A DNA stretch of 31,279 nucleotides from contig JAICHN010000004.1 of NCBI GenBank assembly GCA_025924845.1, forward strand, positions 1 through 31,279, in the 5' to 3' direction. The DNA comes from Chloroflexota bacterium. GTDB lineage: Bacteria; Chloroflexota; UBA5177; JANWHV01. Under the pieces are notes generated by a model that ran no database searches, was not told the origin of the DNA, and was given only the letters and a program-made list of their open reading frames with translations. Positions 15,762 through 24,231 of the stretch are shown here, one piece after another (the stretch's first letter is position 1; each line of letters starts with the position of its first letter). Made by a program: the position numbers and the translations under genes.

Positions 15762-16871
15762 TTATACAGGCAGCGGAGGCAGGTCATAGCGCGCGCACAG
15801 TTCCGCGAGCTGGTCCGCCACCGTCGCGTCAAGCGCGATGCCGTGCCGGCGCGCCTCCACGCCGGCGCGCTCCTCTTTTTCGCCCGCCACCAGAATCTCT
15901 GTCTCCCCTTCCGCCATGGGTGACGCCTTGAGACGGCGAAGGAGGTCGGCGGCCCGTGCCTTGAATGCCGCCGGATCGTCGAAAGCGGCCAGGTTGATGG
16001 CCATAAAGAATTGCCCAAGGTCACTTGGTCCTCTTGTATCCCACATGGGGGCAACCAGAGGCCCGTACAGGGAACCCGGCAAGACGGCGGCCAGCATCTC
16101 GACGGCAACCGCCAGCCCATACCCTTTATACCCTGATGTGAGGAGCGGGCCGCCAAGGGGCAGTAGTGCCCCAGCCAAGCCGGCCTCGGGACTGGTAGTG
16201 GGAGCGCCGAGCGCGTCCAGCGCCCAACCGATAGGCAGTGTTGTCCCTTGGCGGGCGGCCACCTCGAGCCGACCACGCGGCACGGCGGACGAGGCCATGT
16301 CGAGCACGAAGGGGAGGGACTCACCGGTCGGCACGGCGATGGCGATAGGATTTGTGCCGATCGTCGGCCGGCTACCCCCCGTAGGCGCCACGGCCGGATG
16401 CGTGTTGGTCAGTGAGATACCGATCATGTCCCGCTCCAGGGCCATCATGGCATAGTAGCCCGCGATTCCGTAGTGGTTGGAATGTCGTACGGTGACGATC
16501 CCCACGTCATGCGCCGCTGCTTTGTCGATGGCCAGGGTCATGGCTCGTATACCGACGGGCTGACCAAGGCCGTTGCAGGCATCTAGAACAGCGGTCGAAG
16601 CGCTGTCACGCACCACGCGTGGCGAGGCAAGCGGATCGATCGTGCCTGCTTCGATCATGGCTACATAGTAGGGCAAGCGTGCCACCCCATGTGAGCTTAT
16701 GCCGCGCACGTCCGAGGCGACCAGCACGGCGGCGACCGCGTCCGCGTCGGCGTCGCTCACGCCGCAGGCGCGAAGGATCCGGGCCGTATGGTTGGTCAGT
16801 GCCTCCACGGAAATCCGTGTGGCCGGATCCCGGTGGGCGTCAGTGGCCGCCGCCAACACATCCCGTGCCAT
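15762..16871 (-). CDS. Ldh2/MDG2-family NAD(P)-dependent 2-hydroxyacid dehydrogenase
   Basis: Belongs to the malate/L-lactate dehydrogenase type 2 family, which has its own fold. It includes malate, sulfolactate and ureidoglycolate dehydrogenases and 2,3-diketogulonate reductase (YiaK). Of 369 residues, the family blocks DVRGISSHGVARLPYY (His61), GIVTVRHSNHYGIAGYY (131-141), the GTNPIAIAVP stretch and LLTSGYKGYGLAV are all visible. The ATG at 16871 has GGAG 9 nt upstream. It lies 43 bp after the SDR gene. In sugar-acid clusters such enzymes usually reduce or oxidise an alpha-hydroxy/keto acid; that is the likely role here. The exact substrate cannot be read from the sequence. Confidence 0.9.
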   Translation of the reverse strand: MARDVLAAATDAHRDPATRISVEALTNHTARILRACGVSDADADAVAAVLVASDVRGISSHGVARLPYYVAMIEAGTIDPLASPRVVRDSASTAVLDACNGLGQPVGIRAMTLAIDKAAAHDVGIVTVRHSNHYGIAGYYAMMALERDMIGISLTNTHPAVAPTGGSRPTIGTNPIAIAVPTGESLPFVLDMASSAVPRGRLEVAARQGTTLPIGWALDALGAPTTSPEAGLAGALLPLGGPLLTSGYKGYGLAVAVEMLAAVLPGSLYGPLVAPMWDTRGPSDLGQFFMAINLAAFDDPAAFKARAADLLRRLKASPMAEGETEILVAGEKEERAGVEARRHGIALDATVADQLAELCARYDLPPLPV

Positions 16872-16914
16872 CGCGCGTTGCTCCTTCTCGTACAGTCGTC
16901 ATGCCTACGGTAGG

Positions 16915-17703
16915 CTACTCGGTCCAGTAAGCGGCACCCGGTAGGCTGCCATCCATCAGATACCCGCCGTCAAGGGCCAGCACCTGCCCCGTCATGTATC
17001 GCGATTCATCGGAAGCCAGGAAGACGGCGCCGGCGGCAATCCACTCCGGCTGCGCGATTTCCTTGAGCGGAATGCGCGTGTAGAGTGCTCGCTTGACCTG
17101 CTCGGTATACATTGGCGCGGTGAGATCGGTGTAGGTGGCGCCGGGCGCCAGGCAGTTGACCGTGATGTGGTGCGGCGCCAGCTCGGTGGCCAGGGTTCGT
17201 GAGAACGCCTCCATGCCGCCCTTCGCCGCGGTATACGCCGAGGCGTTGGGTTCGGAGAGCTGGGCGTGGATGGAGGAGACATTGATGATTCTTCCTCCAC
17301 CGCCCTGGGCGACCATGCGGCGTGCCGCGGCCTGGCTGCAAACAAAGCAACTTTTCAGGTTATTGGTCAGCACGCGGTCCCATTGCTCCTCGCTCATTTC
17401 CAGCACCGGGGCTTGCAGGATGATGCCCGCGTTGTTGACCATGATGTGTAGGTTCCCGAACTGAGCCGCGGTCTGGGTCACCGCTTCCGCGGCGACCCGG
17501 GCGGAGCTCACATCTCCACCCAGGGCGATTGCCGATCCGCCGGCGGCGCGGATACCGCTCGCCACCGACTCCGCACGAGCTACATCCAGATCCACTATAG
17601 CGATGGCGGCACCCTCCCGCGCGAACGACTCAGCTATTGCTCGCCCAATGCCGGAGGCTCCTCCAGTCACTATGGCGACTCGTCCTTCAAGCCTCCCTGC
17701 CAT
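16915..17703 (-). CDS. SDR-family oxidoreductase (sugar or sugar-acid dehydrogenase)
   Basis: Classical short-chain dehydrogenase of 262 residues. The Rossmann motif TGGASGIG (13-20) is followed by Asp38, which favours NAD over NADP. NNAG is at 90-93, catalytic Ser143/144, and the YxxxK pair Tyr157/Lys161 (SAYTAAKGG). The C-terminal MTGQVLALDGGYLMDGS is typical. GGAGG sits 7 nt before the ATG. It stands between the glycosidase and the Ldh2-type gene in the sugar cluster. It may oxidise the sugar released by the glycosidase, or a deoxy-keto acid later in the path. Confidence 0.92.
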   Translation of the reverse strand: MAGRLEGRVAIVTGGASGIGRAIAESFAREGAAIAIVDLDVARAESVASGIRAAGGSAIALGGDVSSARVAAEAVTQTAAQFGNLHIMVNNAGIILQAPVLEMSEEQWDRVLTNNLKSCFVCSQAAARRMVAQGGGGRIINVSSIHAQLSEPNASAYTAAKGGMEAFSRTLATELAPHHITVNCLAPGATYTDLTAPMYTEQVKRALYTRIPLKEIAQPEWIAAGAVFLASDESRYMTGQVLALDGGYLMDGSLPGAAYWTE

Positions 17704-17795
17704 AACGGCACCTCCTCTGGATTGGTCCGACGTATCCGGCCCTATTGATCCGCATCTGCCCCGGCTCCCTCGCCATGGTTTTCATAGGCGGGGTA

Positions 17796-17870
17796 CTTTG
17801 AAGAGCGTGGGTCCGCGACTGAGGCTGCAAGGCAGGAGCGGGGCAGGCGCCGCTGCGCATGGCTGACTCC
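17796..17870 (+). repeat. Dispersed intergenic repeat, copy B
   Basis: Second copy of the element at 1741-1827 (26 of 29 identical in the core 17828-17856). It fills much of the 168-bp gap between the glycosidase stop and the SDR start, inside the sugar operon, so it would be transcribed there. No gene is seen in this gap. Confidence 0.55.
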
Positions 17871-17871
17871 T

Positions 17872-20100
17872 TCACACTATGCCCGCTCCCTCGCTTGAGA
17901 GCTCGACCAGCGCCGGACTGAGCGATGCGACCTCGATGGTGAGGGTTATGTTGCCGTCCGCGCCGCGATCCAGCGCCGCACCTTGCGCCCTCTTGATAGG
18001 GGCAAGCCCGATCCGCGCCGGATCGAACGTCACGGTGCGCGTTTGAGGCTCACTGCTCAGATTAAAGAACAGCGCTACGGCAGCGCTGCGATCGGGTAGA
18101 ACGTGCAGATGGCTGAACGTATCGAGGCCGACAAATTCGCCCTGTGTAAAGAAGCTTTTCAAGCGGCGATAGCGCGTGACCGCTTGCTTGAGAGCGGCAT
18201 ATAGAGGCGATTGCGGGTCGCTCACTCCGCCAATGCCCAGATGACGGCAGGTCGAGGCATACCACCAGAAGGCCAGCATGGTGGTGGAATCGCGGCCCTC
18301 ATGGATATGCAGATAGAGCGGTATATCGTAGGCCAGATTGTATTCATAAAGGCTCAGTGCCTTGCCGGAGAGCAGATCATAGTAGGGATCCCACATGTAC
18401 TCGAAGCCCCAGTTCGAGTCGAACGAGTTAGGGAGGCCGTGCTGATAGTAGAGTGGGTGATAGTCCTGGAGGCCGCCGTTGACTCGATCGTGCGCTTCGA
18501 TCAGGACGCGCGGGTAGGCGGCCTTCACGGCCTGGATGACCTCCAGCACACCCTCGGCGTGTGCCTGACGGGACAGCGGCACCTCGTGACCGTGGCTCGG
18601 ATCGACGCAAGCAGGCTGCCGCCTTCCGACATGTTCCCCCTCCCTGTTGTAGTCCAGGAAGTCAAACATAAAGAAAGTGGCGCCCGCTTCGGCCAGGGCA
18701 AGCAGCCGCCGCTTTTTCAACTCCTTCCAGGCGGTGGAGGCACAGCACACGCGAGCGTTGGGATAGAGATCCGTACGCACGAAAAAGGGCGCCGTGTTGC
18801 CGGCGGCATCGCGCAGGTAAATGGCGGGATCCTCATCCATCGCCGTGGTGTGCATCATCAAGTGCAACGAGAGGCGCAGGTTATGCCGATCGCGCAGGGT
18901 ATGCACGAAGTCGGGCAGCGAACCGAGACGCACCGTGTCCCATACCGTCGATCCCTCGGCGATATCCCAGGTGGGATCGAGGTACAGTGCCTCGGCGCCG
19001 ACATCGGCGGCGATCGCCGCTTCGTCCTCCAGTTGCGCGCGCGTTTGCAGTGGAGCGTTGTCGCCCAGCCGCCAGCCCAGATTGTAAAGCTCATTCCAGT
19101 GAAGCGGTGGATCGAAGCCCTGGGTCAGTCCATGACCAAGGGCGCGCAGATGATCGCGGTATGTCGTATAGCCCTCCTGCCAACCGCCCTGAAAAGCAGT
19201 CAAACGGGTCAGGCCGAAGGGGATTTCCGCCTCGGGCGGGAGAAACTCCCCGACTTCGGGGTCGCCTCGGTACAATCCGGCCCCGGCGAAGCGCGCGCAC
19301 ACATGCACGGGGACGGGCACGTGAGAGGATACCGCGTCCATAACCGAAAGTTTACCGACGGGATCACTGGAGAGGATGAGTTCGCCGTCGAACAGGCCGA
19401 ACTCGATCGCCTCGGGGCTATATTTGGCGACTATGACGCCGCGCTCACCGTCTCCCCAGATCCACGCTTCACTGCCGTGGTCCGGGAGATTGTTGCGGAC
19501 GTCCCAGGAAAGCGGAAACAGGTCGGCTGCGCTATAGTCGGTGGTACGTCTATCCACCTTGTGGCCAAAGCGCCGCCGATGCGGGCAAGGGGTCAAACGA
19601 AAGCGATCAAGCCCATCGGCCCACGCCTGCCGATCTCGGTCAAACAGCATCTTCCGCAGCCCGAAGCGCAGATTTTCGATCGCATGAGTATGTCGTCCGA
19701 ACCGGTGGATCAGGGTGATTTGCTCCTCCAGCCAGGGGGCATCGGCCGGGAGGCTGACGCGGTGCCGAAGAAAGATATCGGTCGGGCCCTCCTTACCGAA
19801 GTCGAGCCGACCTTCCAGGATCGCGCTCTGTCCGCCGTCGGGCTCTTCCTGTTTTCGGAGTTCTGCCTCCACAAGTCCACGGCAACTGTGGCGGAGCGAC
19901 GCGGTGAGGAGATCCAATTTGTAGCAATACCGCTCGTCGGCAACGACGATGCCGTTGCGCCGGTCCACGACACGACAAGGCCCTGCATCGGCGCCGAGAC
20001 GAATGTCCACCTCCCACCACGGATTGGCGAGTGTTACCGTCTCGCTCTCGGTTGTCGTAAGGCGCGCCGCACTCTCCACGGTCCCCACGGTACGATCCAT
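17872..20100 (-). CDS. Large GH36/melibiase-like glycoside hydrolase
   Basis: A 742-residue protein with the layout of GH clan D enzymes: an N-terminal beta-sandwich (~1-300), a TIM barrel (~320-640) and a C-terminal beta domain. In the barrel, strand ATFFMFDFLDYN resembles the nucleophile strand of GH36 (usually K-W-D), making Asp480 the candidate nucleophile (Asp483 nearby). LIEAHDRVNGG carries Glu535 and Asp538 as acid/base candidates. The preceding strand EALYLDPTWDIAEGS also fits the barrel. No signal peptide, so it would cleave imported glycosides inside the cell. The similarity is at fold level: the K of K-W-D is Met here, so an alpha-galactosidase activity should not be assumed. Its ATG follows GGAAAGGGA, 36 bp after the permease gene. 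Confidence 0.75.
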   Translation of the reverse strand: MDRTVGTVESAARLTTTESETVTLANPWWEVDIRLGADAGPCRVVDRRNGIVVADERYCYKLDLLTASLRHSCRGLVEAELRKQEEPDGGQSAILEGRLDFGKEGPTDIFLRHRVSLPADAPWLEEQITLIHRFGRHTHAIENLRFGLRKMLFDRDRQAWADGLDRFRLTPCPHRRRFGHKVDRRTTDYSAADLFPLSWDVRNNLPDHGSEAWIWGDGERGVIVAKYSPEAIEFGLFDGELILSSDPVGKLSVMDAVSSHVPVPVHVCARFAGAGLYRGDPEVGEFLPPEAEIPFGLTRLTAFQGGWQEGYTTYRDHLRALGHGLTQGFDPPLHWNELYNLGWRLGDNAPLQTRAQLEDEAAIAADVGAEALYLDPTWDIAEGSTVWDTVRLGSLPDFVHTLRDRHNLRLSLHLMMHTTAMDEDPAIYLRDAAGNTAPFFVRTDLYPNARVCCASTAWKELKKRRLLALAEAGATFFMFDFLDYNREGEHVGRRQPACVDPSHGHEVPLSRQAHAEGVLEVIQAVKAAYPRVLIEAHDRVNGGLQDYHPLYYQHGLPNSFDSNWGFEYMWDPYYDLLSGKALSLYEYNLAYDIPLYLHIHEGRDSTTMLAFWWYASTCRHLGIGGVSDPQSPLYAALKQAVTRYRRLKSFFTQGEFVGLDTFSHLHVLPDRSAAVALFFNLSSEPQTRTVTFDPARIGLAPIKRAQGAALDRGADGNITLTIEVASLSPALVELSSEGAGIV

Positions 20101-20136
20101 TCCCTTTCCGACTCTGTTGGGCAGAGCCGCTACCCC

Positions 20137-21024
20137 TTACCCCTTGATCCCGGTGAGGGCGATGCCCTCGATAAAGTAGCGCTGCGCAATCAGGAACAAC
20201 AGCATCGGCGGGATCACCGCGATGCTCGCGGCGGCGAGCAAGGCGGTCACATCCGTACCGAACTGGTTGGTAAACGAGAGCAGGCCGAGCGCCACGGTCT
20301 TTTTATCGTCGCTCTGCAGATAGATGAGCGGGTTGAGAAAGTCACTCCAGGTGGCCACGAAGCTAAAAATGGCCACGGCGGCCAACGCCGCCCGAGACAG
20401 GGGCAGGATGACCGACCAGTAGATGCGAACCTCGTTACACCCGTCCAGCCGCGCCGCCTCGGAAAGTTCGCGCGGGATGGCCCGCATGAACTGGCGCAAG
20501 AGGAAGATATAAAAGGGGCTGCCGCCCAGAAAGGCGGGAACGATCAACGGATACCAGGTATTGATCCAACCCAGTTGCCGAAAGATGATATACTGCGGGA
20601 TCATCGTGACTTGCTGCGGCAGCATGATCGTGCCCAGCAAGATCAGGAAGCAGATCTCGCGCCCGGGCCAGCGCAGCCGAGCGAACGCATAGGCGATCAT
20701 CGAGGCCGATATGGTCGTGCCGAGCAGGGTCCAGAACTCGATGATGAAGGTGTTTCGGTAGTACGTGCCGAACGGCACCGTATTCCAGGCTCGGACTACG
20801 TTTTCCCAGGTTGGCGGCCTGGGGAGCCACTGGAGCGCGGGAATGAAGAATTGGTCATTGGTCATCAGTGATGTGTTGATCATGTACCAAAGGGGCCAGA
20901 GACAGATGATCAGGACAATCACCACGGCAGCCAGCCAGGCCGCGCCGCCCACCCAGGCGCGCAAGCGCGATCCAACGCGCCTGGTTCGAGCGTGAACCGC
21001 CGTGTTGATCGAGGCGTTCAGCAT
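20137..21024 (-). CDS. Sugar ABC transporter permease, MalG type
   Basis: Inner-membrane subunit of a carbohydrate-uptake (CUT1) ABC importer, 295 residues and about six membrane helices. The ATPase-contacting EAA loop is EAARLDGCNEVRIYWSVILPL. The start at 21024 has AAGGGGG upstream and begins 1 nt after the stop of the MalF-type gene; an upstream in-frame start at 21057 would overlap that gene. The C-terminus ends IEGIALTGIKG, typical of MalG-type subunits. No ATPase gene is nearby, so the importer probably borrows a shared MsmK/MalK-like ATPase. Confidence 0.94.
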   Translation of the reverse strand: MLNASINTAVHARTRRVGSRLRAWVGGAAWLAAVVIVLIICLWPLWYMINTSLMTNDQFFIPALQWLPRPPTWENVVRAWNTVPFGTYYRNTFIIEFWTLLGTTISASMIAYAFARLRWPGREICFLILLGTIMLPQQVTMIPQYIIFRQLGWINTWYPLIVPAFLGGSPFYIFLLRQFMRAIPRELSEAARLDGCNEVRIYWSVILPLSRAALAAVAIFSFVATWSDFLNPLIYLQSDDKKTVALGLLSFTNQFGTDVTALLAAASIAVIPPMLLFLIAQRYFIEGIALTGIKG

Positions 21025-21025
21025 C

Positions 21026-21934
21026 TCACAGGCCCCCTTCATACTCGTAGTAGACAAGGCGGCGAGCGGCCAGGAGGACCAGAGCGGTGACAGCGAAGGT
21101 GAGCAGGAGCAGGATCCAGGATGCCGCCGAGGCGTAGCCCATCTGTAGGTTCTCGAACGCTATCTGGTAGATGTACAGCACGTAGAAGAGCGTGCTGTCG
21201 GCAGGGCCGCCATTGGTGAGCGCATAGGCCTGGGTAAAGATCTGCGAGGAGGCGATCAGCAGCAGGATCACGTGGAATAGGATCGTGGAGGAAAGCATGG
21301 GGAGGGTCACGTGCCAGAAGCGCGAAAGCACGCCCGCTCCATCCACCAGCGCCGCCTCATACAGATGAGTCGGCACACCCTGCAGGCCGGCAAGATAGAG
21401 CACCATGCCCGATCCGGCCCCCCAGATGCTCATCAGCACGAACGTGGGCTTGGCCCAGTCCGGGGACGCCAACCAGGGCGGACCAGGCACGTGGACCAGC
21501 GCCAGGACCTGGTTGACCAGCCCGTAATCGCCCGCGAAGAGTTGCCCCCAAAGCATGGCCAGGGCTACGCCGGCAACTAGAGTAGGAGCGTAGAAGGCGG
21601 CACGTACCATGGCCCGGCCGGGAAAATGGTGATTGACCAGCAGCGCCATGGCCAGCGACGCGGCCACGCCGAGTGGGACGGAAAACAGCGTGTAATAGGC
21701 CGTGTTTTTCAGGCTGGTCCAGAAGAGCGAATCGGCGAACAGTTGCTGGTAGTTGCTCAGACCGATCCAGCGCGGCGGCGCCATCACATGATAGTCGGTC
21801 AAGCTGTAATAAGCCGACAGACCGATCGGACCGATAGCGAGCAGCGCCATGCCCACGAACCAGGGCGACGCGAAGAAGAGCGCGCTGCGCAACTCTCTTC
21901 CTTGATTACCCCGGAAGATGCGCGGATTCAGCAT
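21026..21934 (-). CDS. Sugar ABC transporter permease, MalF type
   Basis: Inner-membrane partner of the MalG-type subunit, 302 residues with six predicted helices; the first is ALFFASPWFVGMALLAIGPIG. The EAA loop reads YEAALVDGAGVLSRFWHVTLPML. GGAG lies 8 nt before the ATG at 21934. It follows the binding-protein gene after a 60-bp gap that holds a strong RNA structure. Family and order (binding protein, MalF, MalG) are standard for CUT1 importers of oligosaccharides and glycosides. Confidence 0.94.
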   Translation of the reverse strand: MLNPRIFRGNQGRELRSALFFASPWFVGMALLAIGPIGLSAYYSLTDYHVMAPPRWIGLSNYQQLFADSLFWTSLKNTAYYTLFSVPLGVAASLAMALLVNHHFPGRAMVRAAFYAPTLVAGVALAMLWGQLFAGDYGLVNQVLALVHVPGPPWLASPDWAKPTFVLMSIWGAGSGMVLYLAGLQGVPTHLYEAALVDGAGVLSRFWHVTLPMLSSTILFHVILLLIASSQIFTQAYALTNGGPADSTLFYVLYIYQIAFENLQMGYASAASWILLLLTFAVTALVLLAARRLVYYEYEGGL

Positions 21935-21955
21935 GATGCGTCTCCGGTGACGGTA

Positions 21956-21995
21956 GGAGGGTCGGCGGGCAGCGGGTGCCGACCCTCCCGCTGCC
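21956..21995 (-). promoter_or_regulatory. Interleaved stem-loops (pseudoknot-like) after the binding-protein gene
   Basis: Stem A pairs 21956-21966 (GGAGGGTCGGC on the plus strand) with 21978-21988 (GCCGACCCTCC), 11 perfect pairs with an 11-nt loop. Stem B pairs 21968-21976 (GGCAGCGGG) with 21987-21995 (CCCGCTGCC), nine perfect pairs. B's first arm lies in A's loop and its second arm just past A, the topology of an H-type pseudoknot or two exclusive folds. It starts at the last base of the binding-protein stop codon. A structure here commonly protects the upstream message or dampens permease expression. Confidence 0.55.
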
Positions 21996-23404
21996 TATGA
22001 GTGCAGATACTTGTCGAGTCCTGCCTGGATCGTGGCATTGGCCGCGTCCAACGCCGCCTTGGGACTCATGCGGTGATAGAGCGCGTTGTCCGACGCCCGC
22101 AGGATCTCGTCCCACAATTGTTGGGAGTTGGGTACGGGTGGGCGGATGTGGGTGGTCGGCAAGATCTTCACGCTGAGGGCCATTTCCGGATCGGTCTTCA
22201 TCAGAGGGATTTTGGACCAGAGCGACTTGCGGGTGGGAATGAAGCGTAGCGTGGTGGCCAGGTAGCTCTGAATCTCCGGGGAGATGATGAACTTGGCCAA
22301 TTCCCATGCTTCCGCCTGGTGTTTGCCGCCCGCCGGCAGCGCCGCCGAGAGCACTCCGGACCAGGTGGCGGGTCGGGTGTGATAGGGCGCCTGCGTAACG
22401 CCCCATTTGACCGGTGTCTTCTGCGCGTCGACGGTTCCGTGACCAAAGTTCAGCGGTTGCGTCTCCATGGCCATGGCGCCAAGGCTGAACGGGTTGACCG
22501 TGCCGCCACGCGAGTAACGTAGGGCGAAGGCCCCTTGCTGCACGGCGCCGCCAACCTCATCACTCACTTTGACGCACCAGGCCAGCGCGTCGACAATGGC
22601 CGGATCGTTCACGGTGACCTTGGTGAGGTCGGCATTGGCGAACTCGCCGCCGTTTTGCCAACCATAGATAAACAGGAACGAGTTGCCGCCGGGACCGGCG
22701 GTGGAACCACCAATGGTGGACGGGCTGAGCGGTACGTAGCCCAGGCGCGTATAGCGTCCGCTGCTGTCCTTGACATCAAGCTGCCTGCCCAAGCGATCGG
22801 CATCATCCCATTTCGTGGGCAAGTGCTTCACACCGGCCTTGTCAAGCACGTCCTTATTGTAGTAGAGCGCGCGGGCGTCGTAGTAGTATGGCAGGCCGTA
22901 CAATTTGCCCTTGTAAAGGTTTGACGACAGGGCAAGGGGGTCGATTTGGCCCTTTATATTGAGCTTGTCTTTGTTGATCAAATCATCCAGGGCCACTAGG
23001 AAGCCGCCGGCCGCCAGTTGGGGGATGCGCTGATCGTCAATCCAGGTGGCTACGTCCGGGGCGTCGCCGCCGCCGATGGCTACGGACAGCGCCTGAGTGA
23101 AGTTTCCCCATGGGCTGTATTCGAACTTGACCTGGATCGAAGGGTTCGCGCGCATGAACCGGTTGTAGATTTCCTGGTAAGCCAGCCCCTGCACGGTTTT
23201 GTTGGTCGGCGTGATCGGCTGGACCGCCCGAATGGTCACGCTGCGCCCGGCATACGACCGGGCCTCTTCGAGGATCGCGGCCTGTGCATCCTCGGTGAAC
23301 GGATTATACGTGCTCAGTAGGCCGGCAGCGCCCGCGGCCAGCGCCGCCTGCCCGGTCCGCCGCAAGAATCGGCCTCGGCTGAGTGCATCGTCGCGAGTGG
23401 ACAT
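21995..23404 (-). CDS. Extracellular solute-binding protein of a sugar ABC importer
   Basis: Family 1 (CUT1) sugar-binding protein, 469 residues. The N-terminus SRGRFLRRTGQAALAAGAAGLL is Arg-rich and followed by a hydrophobic stretch. It looks like a Tat-type signal, though the twin-arginine match is imperfect and there is no lipobox cysteine. The mature part has family patterns: NPSIQVKFEYSPWGNFTQAL, GGGDAPDVATWI, GKLYGLPYYYDARALYYNKDVLDKAG. C-terminal helices follow. AGGAGGAG sits 6 nt before the ATG at 23404. It follows the GntR gene by about 100 bp, implying control by that regulator. Ligand unknown; several Trp/Tyr residues suit sugar stacking. Confidence 0.93.
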   Translation of the reverse strand: MSTRDDALSRGRFLRRTGQAALAAGAAGLLSTYNPFTEDAQAAILEEARSYAGRSVTIRAVQPITPTNKTVQGLAYQEIYNRFMRANPSIQVKFEYSPWGNFTQALSVAIGGGDAPDVATWIDDQRIPQLAAGGFLVALDDLINKDKLNIKGQIDPLALSSNLYKGKLYGLPYYYDARALYYNKDVLDKAGVKHLPTKWDDADRLGRQLDVKDSSGRYTRLGYVPLSPSTIGGSTAGPGGNSFLFIYGWQNGGEFANADLTKVTVNDPAIVDALAWCVKVSDEVGGAVQQGAFALRYSRGGTVNPFSLGAMAMETQPLNFGHGTVDAQKTPVKWGVTQAPYHTRPATWSGVLSAALPAGGKHQAEAWELAKFIISPEIQSYLATTLRFIPTRKSLWSKIPLMKTDPEMALSVKILPTTHIRPPVPNSQQLWDEILRASDNALYHRMSPKAALDAANATIQAGLDKYLHS

Positions 23405-23417
23405 GGTCGTCTCCTCC

Positions 23418-23442
23418 TAACCCGGCTCTATCCACCGGGCTA
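23418..23442 (-). promoter_or_regulatory. Small stem-loop in the binding-protein leader
   Basis: TAACCCGG (23418-23425) and CCGGGCTA (23435-23442) pair at 7 of 8 positions around a 9-nt loop. On the minus strand the hairpin ends just before the AGGAGGAG ribosome site. It might affect translation or message stability; no protein site is recognised. Confidence 0.3.
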
Positions 23443-23508
23443 ACCACGAACTTCAGCAGAACCTTGACCTTTGCGTGCTTCGGCCCCTCCTCTCGCTCAA
23501 CAGCCGTG

Positions 23509-24213
23509 CTAGATCACGACATTACCGGGACCCATAATGTGCAAGATGTGGTCGCGTACGTTCTCGATGTGGGCGTTGGCGGCCCGTGCCATCCCTTCGA
23601 CATCGCCTTCGGCGAGCGCCTCGACGATAGCCTCGTGCTCGCGGTGATTGGCCAGAGCACGCTGTTCGACCTCACGTTGGTAGATCCGGGCGAGTTGAAT
23701 ATGGACATGCAGAGCCTGGTACATCCGCATCAGCCGATCATTCTCGGCCGCGCCGATAATCTGGTAGTGAAACTCGCTGTCGAGTGTGGCGAACCGCTCG
23801 TAATCCGTGTAATGATTGCCTTGAAAGGTTTCGGGGAATCGGCGCACTACCGCCCGCATGCTCGCGACGAGCGCCTGCGCGCGATTTCGGGCGGCGATCC
23901 GGGCGGCGTAGGTTTCCAGCGCGGCGCGCGCCCCAAAGAGATCGATAATGTCCTGGGCGGTGAGTCCGACGACCTCGGCGCCAAGCCGGCCCCGTTCGCG
24001 CACCAACGCCTCGGCCTGTAACCGGCGGAGCGCGTCGCGAACGGGAGTGGGACTGACACCGAGCGCCGTGGCCACCTGGCGGATGGTGAGGACCGCGCCC
24101 GGAATAAGCTCGCGATTGAGGATTTTTTGCCGTAAGACCGCATAGACGCGCTCCTCCAGGCCGCTGCGATCAACTTCCACACCCTCCAGCGCCGCTTCAA
24201 CTACCACGTCCAT
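23509..24213 (-). CDS. GntR-family transcriptional regulator with FCD domain
   Basis: DNA-binding repressor or activator. A winged helix-turn-helix near 17-80 (LEERVYAVLRQKILNREL ... ALGVSPTPVRDALRRLQAEALV) is followed by the all-helical FCD ligand domain (~90-215). Metal-site residues in the latter include SEFHYQIIG and REHEAIVEAL. FCD regulators usually bind sugar acids or other carboxylic acids. The ATG at 24213 directly follows GGAGG, which is tight; GTG at 24207 (6 nt spacing) or ATG at 24246 are alternatives. A 12-bp palindrome lies 18 nt upstream, suggesting autoregulation. It is the first gene of the leftward sugar cluster and the likely regulator of it, perhaps responding to an acid intermediate. 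Confidence 0.92.
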   Translation of the reverse strand: MDVVVEAALEGVEVDRSGLEERVYAVLRQKILNRELIPGAVLTIRQVATALGVSPTPVRDALRRLQAEALVRERGRLGAEVVGLTAQDIIDLFGARAALETYAARIAARNRAQALVASMRAVVRRFPETFQGNHYTDYERFATLDSEFHYQIIGAAENDRLMRMYQALHVHIQLARIYQREVEQRALANHREHEAIVEALAEGDVEGMARAANAHIENVRDHILHIMGPGNVVI

Positions 24214-24231
24214 CCTCCAGATATGGGATAC

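Noticed and set aside
18211..20871. Very long open frame (886 codons) on the plus strand
   Set aside because: It lies wholly antisense to the glycosidase and MalG-type permease, whose protein families are clear; the antisense product shows no family pattern and no ribosome site. GC-rich codon bias leaves antisense frames open.
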